From: Bartonella raoultii
GTDB taxonomy: Bacteria; Pseudomonadota; Alphaproteobacteria; Rhizobiales; Rhizobiaceae
Assembly (NCBI RefSeq): GCF_019659805.1
Contig: NZ_JAIFRO010000006.1
Coordinates: 1 to 64,000 of the forward strand
DNA length: 64,000 nt
Direction: 5' to 3'
Positions within the stretch are counted from its first letter, which is position 1. Each line of letters opens with the position of its first letter. The notes beneath the pieces are model-generated. The model searched no databases. It was not told where the DNA came from and worked only from the letters and a program-made list of their open reading frames with translations. Positions 8,753 through 19,400 of the stretch are shown here, piece by piece. Position numbers and translations under genes: made by a program.

Positions 8753-11089
8753 TTATAAATCTGAATTTATCTTTTTTCCTATATTTGCAATTGTACGTAA
8801 TGAAAGAGAGAAATTAAAATTTTGCAAAGGTGTTTTTTTCCCCAGATGTGTTATTTGCTGATAACCGAATGTGAGTCCAAAACATTCATCTATATAGTTT
8901 AAACTGATTCCTCGTTTGATGAATGTACCAGATACTAAATCATAACCAGCGTTGCTGTTAATAGACCAAGAATGCGTAAGTTTCATACCTGTTTGAAAAG
9001 AAATTTCTTGGCGTTCTTGTGGATATTCATAATCCGGTTGGCTTGCAATATAGGCATATTGTATAGCAGCTTCAAAATTTTTCCATTTTTGTGATGCTTC
9101 AATTTCACTACGATGGAGTCTTCCTGTTTTTTTATCAAAACGTCCACGCATTTCTAAAGAAAAACCATCTTTATGGTTTGCACCAAACATTGCAACATAG
9201 TCTGAACGTTTTGCTTCAAGACTGGAATGAATACCTACATTAACAAAATCTTTTTCCGCAAAAGAATTTTTTCCTGCAAGGTGAAAAGATTGTCCTACAA
9301 GACCATAAAGAGACCAGTCCTTGTTAAGAACTCCAGAATATCTTAGGCCTATGTTGGCTCTTGTTCCACCTTCTACACGGTCATAACCAGAAAATTTATC
9401 ACGTTGAAAGAGAGTGGTTGCGTCAAATATAAAGCTTTGTGCGTCTTCATTCGGGAATTGTCCTATATATTGTTCATTATTACGTATAAAAATTTGTGCT
9501 GTTGGTTCTATAATATGTGTAGATTTGTCAAATGTAATAAGAAAGGGGTAGCGTAATTCTAAACCAGCAGTTGCCATACCACGAAAGGTAAAGCTACGAA
9601 GAGGTGATAAAGAATCGTTTATTATTGAGAGTAGATAGTTTTCACGTGTATTTGTTGTATTAATATCAGCGCGTAGAGAGAGAAGAGGTGTTAATATCAG
9701 GCCATTAGATGTGTTGATACGCTTTGTCCACTCTAGTTCATTTGTTAGACGAAAACTATTTCCGGCGATACCAGAAAGCCGAGCAGAATTAAGAGGATTT
9801 CCATTCCAGTCAATAGAATTGAAGTCAGTATGACGACGATAAATGGCTTGCAGATTGCTGTGAAAGGTAAGTTTTCCAGTGTAAACAGATTCATTTGGGG
9901 TAAAAGAATAATCAATACGGGGGAGAACCCATGCTTGTCGAGAATGGCGTTCATAGTGAGGATCATTCAATATTAAATCTTGAACTTTAAAATGGTAAAA
10001 ACGCATATCAAAGTGATTTTGATTTGCAAAACCATTTAAATAAAGCTGTGAGAGCTGCATAGGATTACTATAGTTTTCAAGCTTATAGGCACGACTAAAA
10101 TGTCGATCGGATTGTGAGAGAATATCCCATCCATAAGTCCAGTATGAATTAATACGAAAATCCCCTTTTGTTGCGAGCATATAGCGATTTTTATATTGTG
10201 CATCAATTGTATCACTGTCAAAATTATGCGGATTCATTTGGTATATATGAGCAAAGCGAATGTTGTAACTACCCGTTTTTAAACGATGACGCCATTCACC
10301 TTCAGTTAAGAGTCCTTGTTGCGAATAGACAGTAGAAGAGAGTGTAAAATCATAATGAGGAGCGAGATTCCAGAAGTAAGAATTTTTGATACCCATGCCA
10401 AGATAATCAGTGTAAAAAAAATGAGGAGCAAGAAGACCACTAGAACGCTTTACAGTTGGATCAGGAATCTCAAAAGTTGGAAGTTGTATAATTGGTACAC
10501 CAAAAACTTCAAAACGGCTATTTTCGAAACGAATTTTTTTAACAGTATTATTCCATATAATCTTTCTTGCTTTAATTTTCCACAAGACTTCTCTATCTGG
10601 TTTATACGAGCAAGGTTCACAGGCTGTGTAGGTGGCATTATCGAAGATTGTGATTTGTTTTTTACTGCGTGTAGCACTTTCTGCTGCAAAGTGAACATTG
10701 CTTGCTGTATCAATGCGTAAGGCTTTTACAAAACCTTCACCAAAATCTTTAGTCATATCAATTTGATTAGAATAAATTTTATTACCATCTTTTTGTACAA
10801 CTTCAACATTTCCCTGTGCTATAATTCTTCCTGTTTTTTGATTATAAGTGACTTTTTGGGCAAAAACCTTATTACCATCATATTCAATTTGAACATTTCC
10901 TTGTGCAGAAACAGTATTTTCATCGTGATTGTAGATAAGTTCATCGGCAGAGAGTAAGAGAGGGCTGATCGGATTTTGAGCGTACGCAAAATAGGAAACA
11001 CAAAGACTTAAGATAAAGCCTATAAGACTTTTTATAGCGAGTGCATTTAATGTTTTTAAAACCATTCTTTTACTTGTTAATGCTTTCAC
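8753..11089 (-). CDS. lptD: LPS assembly protein LptD
   Basis: Outer-membrane beta-barrel that inserts lipopolysaccharide into the outer leaflet, working with LptE and fed by LptBFGC. A signal peptide ends near AYAQ (residue 38). An OstA-like beta-jellyroll follows (residues about 45-150, with SAQGNVQIEYDG and AQGNVEVVQ) and then a long barrel domain. The 778 residues are normal. The start is GTG at 11087-11089, directly after the lptG stop; AGGA seven bases upstream, inside the end of lptG, supports it. The Cys pair TACEPC at about residues 153-156 fits the N-terminal cysteines of this family. Confidence 0.94.
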   Translation of the reverse strand: MKALTSKRMVLKTLNALAIKSLIGFILSLCVSYFAYAQNPISPLLLSADELIYNHDENTVSAQGNVQIEYDGNKVFAQKVTYNQKTGRIIAQGNVEVVQKDGNKIYSNQIDMTKDFGEGFVKALRIDTASNVHFAAESATRSKKQITIFDNATYTACEPCSYKPDREVLWKIKARKIIWNNTVKKIRFENSRFEVFGVPIIQLPTFEIPDPTVKRSSGLLAPHFFYTDYLGMGIKNSYFWNLAPHYDFTLSSTVYSQQGLLTEGEWRHRLKTGSYNIRFAHIYQMNPHNFDSDTIDAQYKNRYMLATKGDFRINSYWTYGWDILSQSDRHFSRAYKLENYSNPMQLSQLYLNGFANQNHFDMRFYHFKVQDLILNDPHYERHSRQAWVLPRIDYSFTPNESVYTGKLTFHSNLQAIYRRHTDFNSIDWNGNPLNSARLSGIAGNSFRLTNELEWTKRINTSNGLILTPLLSLRADINTTNTRENYLLSIINDSLSPLRSFTFRGMATAGLELRYPFLITFDKSTHIIEPTAQIFIRNNEQYIGQFPNEDAQSFIFDATTLFQRDKFSGYDRVEGGTRANIGLRYSGVLNKDWSLYGLVGQSFHLAGKNSFAEKDFVNVGIHSSLEAKRSDYVAMFGANHKDGFSLEMRGRFDKKTGRLHRSEIEASQKWKNFEAAIQYAYIASQPDYEYPQERQEISFQTGMKLTHSWSINSNAGYDLVSGTFIKRGISLNYIDECFGLTFGYQQITHLGKKTPLQNFNFSLSLRTIANIGKKINSDL

Positions 11090-12181
11090 TTAGCCATCCT
11101 CTTTATGAAGTAAAAAAGAAATTCCTAAAAATAATGCAATAATAACGGGTATCCAAGCTGCAATTATTGGTGGAATATATCCAGCGTTACCAAAAGCCTG
11201 AACAAGTACGGAAACAACATACAGTATAAATCCAGCTATTACGCCACCAAGAATTAAATTTCTAGATTGTCCAAAGCGGGTAAAGTTTAAAGATACAGTC
11301 GCTGCAATAAGAGTCATTGCTACAAGTAATGCTGGTAATGCAATCAAAGATTGTAGATACATATCAAAAGTATTAGCAGAATAGCCAAATGAGCGCGCAA
11401 TCATAATTTTTTTTGGCAATTGGTAAAATGAAATAGTCTCTGGTTTTACTAAACGTTCGGTTAAAAACTCGGGCTTTAGATTCGTTTTTATTTGGAACTG
11501 GGTAAATTTTTCAGGAGGATGCCCTATTCTATAGATTGTTCCATTTTTTAATAACCAAACACCATTTGTCAATGTTGCTTTTTGCGTATTAATCCAATTT
11601 TTGACTGTTGCATTATCGTTATATTGTACAAAGGTTGCATCAAGAAGAGAAAGACCTTGATCGGTGATAGATTTGGCACCAATGGTCGTTCTGCCTAAGT
11701 TTGTACGTTGTGTTAACCATAGGCTAGGAGGAGTATGGAGAGAGGTAAGCGTATTATTATTGCGCCATTCTGTCTTCATTTTTTCTGCGTAAGAAAATCC
11801 CCATGCGGCGAGTGGGTTAATGAAAAGAATAGAAAATAATCCAAATAGAAAAGCTCCAAAGCAAGCAGGAAGGAGGAATTGCCATGCAGAAATACCGATA
11901 GAACGAGTCACAACAAGCTCAAGTTTTCGATTAAGCGAGATCAGCATTGTCATTGCAGAAAAGAGTGCAATAAAGGGAATAAGTTGTTGCATAATAAACG
12001 GCATGCGCAAAAGGGAGATAAAAAATGCATCTTTTGTTGTATAGTGTGGAAGAGAAGATAATCGACCAGAATTTTCTGTAAAATCAATTAAAAGAGCCAA
12101 AACAAAAATCCCCCCAAAAAAATAACAAGTTATTTTGAGATAACGTATAAAAAAATATCGTCCAAGCGTCCATCCAATCAT
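11090..12181 (-). CDS. lptG: LPS export ABC transporter permease LptG
   Basis: Inner-membrane permease that pairs with LptF and the LptB ATPase to pull lipopolysaccharide out of the inner membrane. It has three N-terminal membrane segments, a periplasmic jellyroll (about residues 150-270) and three C-terminal segments, the YjgP/YjgQ layout, over 363 residues. Family segments such as ITCYFFGGIFVLALLIDFTE and the coupling region MLISLNRKLELVVTRSIGIS are recognisable. It overlaps lptF by 4 bases and abuts lptD, so all three are surely one operon. Confidence 0.94.
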   Translation of the reverse strand: MIGWTLGRYFFIRYLKITCYFFGGIFVLALLIDFTENSGRLSSLPHYTTKDAFFISLLRMPFIMQQLIPFIALFSAMTMLISLNRKLELVVTRSIGISAWQFLLPACFGAFLFGLFSILFINPLAAWGFSYAEKMKTEWRNNNTLTSLHTPPSLWLTQRTNLGRTTIGAKSITDQGLSLLDATFVQYNDNATVKNWINTQKATLTNGVWLLKNGTIYRIGHPPEKFTQFQIKTNLKPEFLTERLVKPETISFYQLPKKIMIARSFGYSANTFDMYLQSLIALPALLVAMTLIAATVSLNFTRFGQSRNLILGGVIAGFILYVVSVLVQAFGNAGYIPPIIAAWIPVIIALFLGISFLLHKEDG

Positions 12182-13368
12182 GATACCTCATCTGAGGGAG
12201 AGTGAGGTCTTTTATGCCCAAATTTATTGACAATTTTTTGGAAAATAGTTTGAATAATTTTGTTGAGTTTTGTGGGAATAGTAATTTTATGATTTGTTAA
12301 AAGCATAAAAAACGTGAATATACCCACTCCTATTGGAGTAATATAAAGAAAAGGGATATATGAAAGGTTATTTTTTGCTTTTTGGGTAAAAAAATATCCT
12401 ATCCAATAAACCAACAAAGAATAAGAAATCGCCGAAAAGTTTGCAGAAACTCGCGCTTGTCTATAGGAGCGTACATCTCCTGCAGCGGCTAATGCAATAA
12501 GTGAAAAAACAATTGGATAGAGCCATTCTGTAAGCCTGCGGTGAAATTCAGCTTTATATTGGAGTGGTTTGCGTTGATAGTAAGGATCATTTGGATTAGG
12601 ATGTAGTAAATAAGAAAGAGGTCTATCTTTAGGATAGAGAGTAGGGGATTTATCGTTAGGGATGAATTCGTTCAAACTAAAGGTATATGTAGCAAATTGA
12701 ACGATTGAAACGCTATCATTTTCATGATTAATCCTTTCTATCTCCCCTTTATTGAGCATTAAAAAATTGCCACTTGTATTTTTTATAAGTGATGCCTTTT
12801 TTGCGTAATAAAAGAGATCAATTTTAGGATCACGCTGATCAGCAATGAAAATACGCCCGAGCGTTCCATCAGGGTTCTGTTCGCCAATTTCTATGTAAAG
12901 ATTATTGGTGAGTCTTTGGAAGCTACCTTCACTGATTAAAAGATTAATAAGATCCAAATGGGCATTGGCGAGCATTTGTCGCATATGAAGACGTGCTTGA
13001 GGAACAACAAAATTGGCTATAGAAAAAGAGACACAGGATGCAAAAAAAGCAAGAAGAAGAATTGGTTTCCAAACCGTACTTTGGGGAAAACCAGAGGCGT
13101 TGATGACAGAAAGCTCTGAATCTTGATTCATTGTGGAGAGAGTACTTGTAATTGCAATTACTAAGGCAAATGGAATAACAAGAAAGATAACAGAAGGAAT
13201 CAATGAGAGAGAGAACTGTAAGACAGTCAATAGCGTTTGTTGACTTGTGGTAAGAAAATTGATTCGTGCAAGGATTTGCACTGTCCAACTAATACTGATT
13301 GCTGCAATCATGACAGCACTGAATAAAATAAAAACACGTTTCAGGATGTACAACTCAATAATACGCAT
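12178..13368 (-). CDS. lptF: LPS export ABC transporter permease LptF
   Basis: Partner of LptG in the inner-membrane lipopolysaccharide extractor. It has 396 residues with an N-terminal membrane helix (IIELYILKRVFILFSAVM), further helices near residues 50-130, a periplasmic domain and three C-terminal helices. The coupling segment STMNQDSELSVINASGFPQ matches LptF. This is the first gene of the minus-strand run lptF-lptG-lptD-surA-pdxA-rsmA; its promoter should lie in 13369-13600. In many relatives pepA lies on the other side next to holC; it is not here. Confidence 0.93.
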   Translation of the reverse strand: MRIIELYILKRVFILFSAVMIAAISISWTVQILARINFLTTSQQTLLTVLQFSLSLIPSVIFLVIPFALVIAITSTLSTMNQDSELSVINASGFPQSTVWKPILLLAFFASCVSFSIANFVVPQARLHMRQMLANAHLDLINLLISEGSFQRLTNNLYIEIGEQNPDGTLGRIFIADQRDPKIDLFYYAKKASLIKNTSGNFLMLNKGEIERINHENDSVSIVQFATYTFSLNEFIPNDKSPTLYPKDRPLSYLLHPNPNDPYYQRKPLQYKAEFHRRLTEWLYPIVFSLIALAAAGDVRSYRQARVSANFSAISYSLLVYWIGYFFTQKAKNNLSYIPFLYITPIGVGIFTFFMLLTNHKITIPTKLNKIIQTIFQKIVNKFGHKRPHSPSDEVS

Positions 13369-13722
13369 AGATTAGGTAACATCCTTATTGTTAAGATTAA
13401 GGACATATTTTACACTATCTGCAATTAAAATATAACCATAATTAAAAAAATATCTTTTTTAGTTAACTTTAATCTATTCCACTACGTGGTATTCTTTTTC
13501 ATTCCTCCTCCTCAGTTATAGGATAGTGAGAGAATAAATAAAAATACGCGTTTAAAATAGAGATTTATTTTTCTATCTTTAATACACACAAAAAAAAAGG
13601 TAATACAGAGCAATAAGGATATATTTCAAATTATGCCTTATTTCCTTGTTATTTTGTAAACAGGAAAGCTTTTCTAAACAGTATTGGCTTTTTTTAAAAA
13701 AAGAGTGATAAAGGTTAAAAGA
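13369..13722. other. Divergent spacer between lptF and holC
   Basis: About 350 AT-rich bases between two genes pointing apart, so promoters for both the lptF operon (minus) and holC (plus) should be here. I see poly-A and poly-T runs, for example an A9 tract near 13592, but no convincing -35/-10 pair, no structured RNA and no ORF. Confidence 0.4.
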
Positions 13723-14169
13723 GTGGACATTTTATTTTATCATTTAATGCAGTCCACATTAGAAGATATTTTACCAACACTTATAGAGCGTGCATTGACA
13801 CGTTTTGGTAAGGTAACAATACAATGTGTGAGTGAAGAACGACGTGATGCTATAGATTCGCGTTTATGGGTTTATGATGATGAATCCTTTATTGGACATG
13901 GAACTGAGTGTGATCAATATCCAAATTTCCAGCCTGTATTCCTTACAACAGGACAAGAAAATCCAAATAATTCACAGATACGCTTTCTTATAGAGGGAGC
14001 GATTTGTTCAGATATTGATGTTTATCAACGGCTTGTAGTGATATTTGATGGTCAAAATGATGAGCAATTAAATCTTATTCGTACACAATGGAAAAAATAT
14101 AAAATGGCAAATCATAATTTGACTTATTGGCAACAAATGGAAGATCGTAATTGGAAAAAACAAGTTTGA
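13723..14169 (+). CDS. holC: DNA polymerase III chi subunit
   Basis: Chi subunit of the clamp-loader complex; it links the replisome to single-stranded DNA-binding protein. The protein opens with VDILFYHLMQSTLEDILPTLIERAL, matching the family N-terminus, and keeps LWVYDDESFIGHG and PVFLTTGQENPN. The frame is open from a TTG at 13684, but GTG at 13723 with AAGG nine bases upstream gives 148 residues, almost the length of E. coli HolC, so I chose it. The C-terminal third is divergent. Confidence 0.88.
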   Translation: MDILFYHLMQSTLEDILPTLIERALTRFGKVTIQCVSEERRDAIDSRLWVYDDESFIGHGTECDQYPNFQPVFLTTGQENPNNSQIRFLIEGAICSDIDVYQRLVVIFDGQNDEQLNLIRTQWKKYKMANHNLTYWQQMEDRNWKKQV

Positions 14170-14332
14170 TACACGCAATATCTGTATTTTTATAAGATTA
14201 CCAGATTGATAGAAATAAGAAAGTCCATATTTCTAATGTTAAAGGAATAAAAGAAAGTTATTGTTTTTTATAGTATTTTTATCTCTTGGATAATAAAGAC
14301 ATACTCTAAAATCAAAATATTTGGATGAAACG

Positions 14333-14599
14333 ATGATGATAATTGATCGGATCTTACTTATTATATGGGCTGTAATGTTGGCTTTTGTGTGTGTTTCATG
14401 GCTAGGGACAACGCACATTTTATCACGAATATTTCCTATAGATTCTATAAGCAACATTGCAGATATTTTATTTTTTTTTCTTAGCACAGTGTTTGCTGGG
14501 GTATTGTGGTGGAGTATTCCTCAGCCCATACCATTAAAGATAAAACTGGCGGCATTTTTGCCGCCAATATTCATTTTATTTTTTTGCATTATTTTCTAA
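14333..14599 (+). CDS. Small hypothetical membrane protein
   Basis: I do not recognise this protein. It is about 88 residues, almost all hydrophobic, with three likely membrane segments (about residues 5-25, 38-57 and 66-86). The ATG at 14333 is preceded by GGA at 14323-14325; an in-frame TTG lies at 14321. It follows holC by 160 bases, and its last four bases overlap the end of the converging MFS gene. Its similarity in placement and size to small rhizobial inner-membrane proteins is only a guess. Confidence 0.55.
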   Translation: MMIIDRILLIIWAVMLAFVCVSWLGTTHILSRIFPIDSISNIADILFFFLSTVFAGVLWWSIPQPIPLKIKLAAFLPPIFILFFCIIF

Positions 14600-15885
14600 T
14601 TGGATATTTCATCTTCCGTGAATCCTACAAAGCAAATGAGTGAAATAAAAGAGGCAAGAAACAAATAATAACCAATATAAGAAGTATCAAAATGTTGTAC
14701 CAGATATTCTGCAATATAAGGTGCAAGAGATGCGCCTACAATACCAGATAAGTTAAAGGTAATAGAAGAACCAGTATATCGAATTGCTGTTGGGTATGGT
14801 GAAGCTAAAACAGCACCAAGAGGACTGTATATCATTCCCATAATTGATAAACCAATGATAGACATCGCAAAAACACCTATAATTCCAGAGTTTAAAAAAT
14901 AAGGAATTGCGAAAGAATAGATGCCAGTAATGATTGTGACCAAAATCATCAAAGTTCTACGCTTAATACGATCAGCAAGTTTTCCAGTGATGATGGTAAA
15001 AACTCCACAGAAGATAGCACCAATAGCTTCTACTTTAAGAGCTTGATCAAAGGGTATTTTTAAATAGTTTGTTGAATAGCTTAATAAATATGCTGTAACA
15101 AGATAAAATAAAATGAATGTTGCTATACCAGCAAATGTTCCAAGAAAGAGAATTCGTGGACATTTAGAAAAGACTTCTATTATAGGGAGTTGGACACGTT
15201 CTTTACGCTGAAGCGTTTTTTTGAACTCCACTGTTTCATGGATTGAAAGACGAACCCATAATCCTACAATCATAAAAACAATTGAAGCAATAAAAGGGAT
15301 ACGCCATCCCCATGCTAAAAGTTCATCATGCTCGAGGAAGTATAACAAACTTAGATAAACAACAATAGATAAGAATAAACCAATTGGAACACCTAATTGA
15401 GGGAACATTGCATACCAGCCGCGCTTTTCTGGAGGGGCATTTTCTGTTGCAAGAAGAACGGCACCTCCCCATTCTCCACCCAATCCCATGCCTTGTCCAA
15501 TACGGCATAAGGTTAAGAAAAAAGGTGCCCACCATCCTACTGTTTCATAAGTAGGAAGCAAGCCAATGATAACGGTTGATAAACCCATAGTAAGAAGGGA
15601 AGCAATGAGTGTTGCTTTTCGCCCAATTTTATCTCCAAAATGTCCAAAAATAATTGATCCTAAGGGGCGTGAAAAAAAGGCTGCCCCAAAGATGAGAAAA
15701 GATTGCAAAATAGCAAGCTGATCATTTTGTGTTGGAAAAAATAAATGGGGAAATATGAGAGCTGCGGCAGTTGCAAAGACATAAAAATCAAAAAATTCAA
15801 TTGTTGGGCCAATAAGGCTTGCAAATAAAATTCGTCGAGGAGAATTTCTTTTACTGATGTCCTGTATTTCTGAGTTTATAGACAT
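14596..15885 (-). CDS. MFS transporter, metabolite:H+ symporter type
   Basis: Proton-coupled solute importer in the inner membrane with 12 predicted segments over 429 residues. Family motifs include ASLIGPTIEFFDFYVF at the N-terminus, GHFGDKIGRKATL in loop 2-3, RIGQGMGLGGEWGGAVLLA in helix 5 and PQLGVPIGLFLS. These are typical of the ProP/ShiA/citrate branch; the substrate cannot be told. The frame is open from a TTG at 15915, but AAGGGA ten bases before the ATG at 15885 favours that start. It converges on the small membrane protein and is divergent from the autotransporter island. Confidence 0.9.
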   Translation of the reverse strand: MSINSEIQDISKRNSPRRILFASLIGPTIEFFDFYVFATAAALIFPHLFFPTQNDQLAILQSFLIFGAAFFSRPLGSIIFGHFGDKIGRKATLIASLLTMGLSTVIIGLLPTYETVGWWAPFFLTLCRIGQGMGLGGEWGGAVLLATENAPPEKRGWYAMFPQLGVPIGLFLSIVVYLSLLYFLEHDELLAWGWRIPFIASIVFMIVGLWVRLSIHETVEFKKTLQRKERVQLPIIEVFSKCPRILFLGTFAGIATFILFYLVTAYLLSYSTNYLKIPFDQALKVEAIGAIFCGVFTIITGKLADRIKRRTLMILVTIITGIYSFAIPYFLNSGIIGVFAMSIIGLSIMGMIYSPLGAVLASPYPTAIRYTGSSITFNLSGIVGASLAPYIAEYLVQHFDTSYIGYYLFLASFISLICFVGFTEDEISN

Positions 15886-16446
15886 GAATAGAATGTCCCT
15901 TTCAGTGTATGACAAATCAAACTATGAAACTAATTTGCAAAAATATAAAAATTTCAAATCAGTGTCGAGTCGATATTATTATGATTCTTGTATATTAAAA
16001 GGATGAATATAGCATAATAAATATGCTTAAGTATACTGTAGATACGGCTGAATTTAAACAATAAAAACACTCTTTTATCGTCATAAAAACGAGACATTTA
16101 TTTTATAAATGATGTAAGTTTTTCACTTTATATTTCTATTTTAAACATAGACACGATTTGCACCTCTTTCAAAAATAGTCTGAGATTTTTAGATTTTGAG
16201 CCTTTCTAGAGAATTTAAAAATCTTTTATAGACGCAATAAAAACACTTTATAGTTGTAAAAAGTCTGTCAATTTCTTTTTGATTGTACATAATAAAAACA
16301 CACATTGTCATGTTTGGCATATAAGGTTCGTATAGGATGGTTTGATCTGTTAAAAATATGAGACTGGGTGGTTGTGTTGGAGTGTTTTTATCTATGCACT
16401 TTTTTAAAGATAGAGAGTGTTCTATTTGAAATTATAGAGTCTGGAT
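15886..16446. other. Divergent spacer upstream of the autotransporter island
   Basis: About 560 bases without a gene between the MFS gene (minus) and autotransporter 1 (plus). The 11-mer AATAAAAACAC occurs three times, at about 16060, 16236 and 16291; the first two copies are preceded by C and followed by a T-rich stretch. These direct repeats may be regulatory sites for the autotransporter gene. A short ORF at 16368-16571 overlaps the autotransporter start and looks spurious. Confidence 0.45.
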
Positions 16447-19400
16447 ATGCAACACAAATTGAAGGTATGTTTTTGTGTATTAATGAGCAGTGTTTTTTTT
16501 ACCATGTTAGCAGGTGCACAAGGCGATACCACGCCAAGAGAAAAACTCTTAATACCAATCGTTATAAATGAACATTTGGAAGAAACAGAAAAATTTTTAT
16601 CAAAAGCAAGAGGATTAAAGGCAAAAGGAGAAAATTCAAAACATATATGGAATAAAGAAAGAACAGAAGTAGAAAAAATACTTGAAGAGGAGGGAGAGAA
16701 AAGAGAAAGCCTTTTCTTTACATTATTAACCAGTTCAATAATAAGCGATGATACTGCCGTCCATATTACTAAATATGATTCTGAAACTTCTGGTAAAAAA
16801 GTAAAGAGTTTCAACTATCAGGATGCAGCTTATTCCATCAATAATATAGTTCAAGATAGGGGAAAACTCTACATTGATGAAGCCAGTGTCAGTCGGGATA
16901 CGGTAATTGAGAGTGGGGGTGTGGAGTTCGTTCGAAATTTGAGTACTTCAGAATATTCCCTTATTAAAAAAGCTGGAAAACAAATTATTGAGAATGGTGC
17001 AAATGCAGAGGGAGCAAAAATATATGGTGGTGAACAGATTATTTATGGGAAGGGGTTACTAAGAGATCAATTTAAAGAAAGTAGCGCTTATAGTAGCGAG
17101 ATTTCTGCTGAAGATGGAATGCCAGGAATACAGAATGTATATAGTGGTGGGCTGGCTGTTGATACAAAAGTTATGCAAGGAGGGATACAAAATATTGATG
17201 GTCAGGAGAACTTTAATCAGGATGATTTTTCAGAAAATATTGATACAGAAGATGAAGATTTTACATTAAATGAGGGTGCTTTTGCACTTAATACCGAACT
17301 TTTTAAAAATGGTATGCAGAATATTTTTGCAGGGGGGAATGCTAGCGAAGTTACTTTATATGATAGGTCTATTCAGACAGTGTATAATATTGGCTATGCG
17401 GATACTGTAACAATTAATCATCAAGCACAATCATGGTTATATGCTGGTGCAATATTAGATAAAGAGACCACTATTAATGATTTTGGTAGTCTCTATATTT
17501 ATGCTGGCAATGGCAAATCTGTTACGGAAGTAGAACATGTTATTTTAAATGGAGAAGACACGAAGCTTTATCTTATTGCCACTAAGGATAATGGTAAAAA
17601 GCCTCACGTTGATGTTGGAAATTTAAGTGGAAGTGGCAGAGTTATTTTTACTTATACTGAAACAGATAGGTATTATTCTCAACTTAATGTTGACAATCTT
17701 TCAGGGCAGTTACATTTTGATTTCAATATCAACTTAGCTGAACAGCTTGGTGATTATCTTCTGATTAAAAAAAATAGTTCAGGATCTCACACAATCAGTG
17801 TAACCGATTCTGGGAATGAGATGGCATCCTCTTTCCATAAAAAGCTTAAATTAATTAATGATCGCAGTGGAAATGCTCATTTTACTCTAACAAATGGCTT
17901 TGGTGAAAAAATCAAAACTATTGATGCTGGGGCCTATATGTACAGTTTAAAACAGAGAAAAAAGAAGGGGACTGGTAAGATTTGGTATTTAGAGGCAAAT
18001 TATGCTCTTGATGAGAAAAATATTCCTCTATTTTCAGACTTTCACTTAAAACCATCAACTGATTTATTTCTAGATGTTCTCACAGAACGGACAATTGAGA
18101 AAGGAACAGTTGTTTTTATTGTAGATCCTAGCTTTGACAGTCGCAGTGAAAAAATGGAAAGCAATGGAGAAATTTCGATTCGTAATAGGGTTAGTGATGG
18201 TGGAAAGCTTTATGTCTATAATGATGGTTTAAGTCTATATACGGTAATTGATAATGGCGGTATTGAGGTTATTAAAGCACATGGTCTTGCACAAGAGAGT
18301 GTTGTGAACAAAGGTGGACAACAAAAGATTAAGAATGGAGGAAAAGCTGAAGATACACAAATTCGTGGTGGAGAACAGTTTGTATCCGGAAAATTTATGA
18401 TTGAAGGTAGGAGAGTGAGAAGTAGGGCTGATAACACTATTATTTCCGGTGAAGGTGAAGAAGTAGGATACCAAAATGTATACGATGGTGGGATAGTTTT
18501 TAGCACAAAGATCAAGGAGGGAGGAATACAAAATCTTTATGTAGAAGGAGATCTTAATGAAGAGGATTCTATCAGTTCTGCATTTGATACAGAAGTCTTT
18601 TCTGATGGAGAGCAATATGTTTTAGCAGGGGGGGAAGCTATCGGCGTTACTTTACAAGGAACTGCTCTCCAGATCATAGATTTGGGTGGATATGTGAAGG
18701 ACTTAATGATTAACGAGCAGGCAACATCATGGCTCCATCATGGTGCAACCTTAGAAGGGAATACAACAGTTAATGATTCTGGACGTATTTACCTTTATGC
18801 TGGGGCTAAGCGATCGCGTACTGAAGTAGAAAAAATTATTCTAAACGGAAAAGATACAAAATTGTACTCGATCTCTTCCAATATGGATGGCGATAGCTCT
18901 TTGATTGAGAATTTAAGTGGTCATGGCAAGGTTATTTTTCTTTCTACAGCATTGAATCCCCATTACTCTCAACTTGAAATTAAAGAGCTTTCAGGTCATT
19001 TACATTTTTTGTTGCATACGAATTTTATAGAGCAGCGTGGTGACTATCTCCTTATAAAAAAAGCTTCTGGGAGTCACAAAATAAGCGTTATTGACTCTGG
19101 TGTTGAAATTGCCAATTCCCCTTTGCAAGCGCAAAATTTTGCTTTGGAGCTTGATTTGATTAATATTCAAAGTGGAGATGCTCATTTTATTCTAACAGAT
19201 CTTTCTGGTGAAGAGGTGAGTAGTGTCGACGGTGGAGTCTACATCTATGGTTTAAAGATAAAAAATCATAACGGGGAAAAGATCTGGTATTTATCTACAT
19301 TAGATTCAACCTCTTCTCTCTTAAATTCTCCTTCCCATACAGAGGATTCTACAAGTCTATTTCCTAAAAAAGATGAAAATACTACGTCTACACGGAATTT

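Noticed and set aside
10316-10720. 134-residue plus-strand ORF antisense to lptD
   Set aside because: lptD is well supported over its full length; the antisense frame has atypical composition and no family resemblance.
16368-16571. 67-residue ORF overlapping the start of autotransporter 1
   Set aside because: It shares most of its length with the signal peptide region in another frame and lacks family features.
18216-18615. Two overlapping minus-strand ORFs (99 and 126 residues) inside autotransporter 1
   Set aside because: They are antisense to a clear repeat-containing coding region, have biased composition and no ribosome binding site; similar antisense frames recur opposite the other GG-repeat regions.
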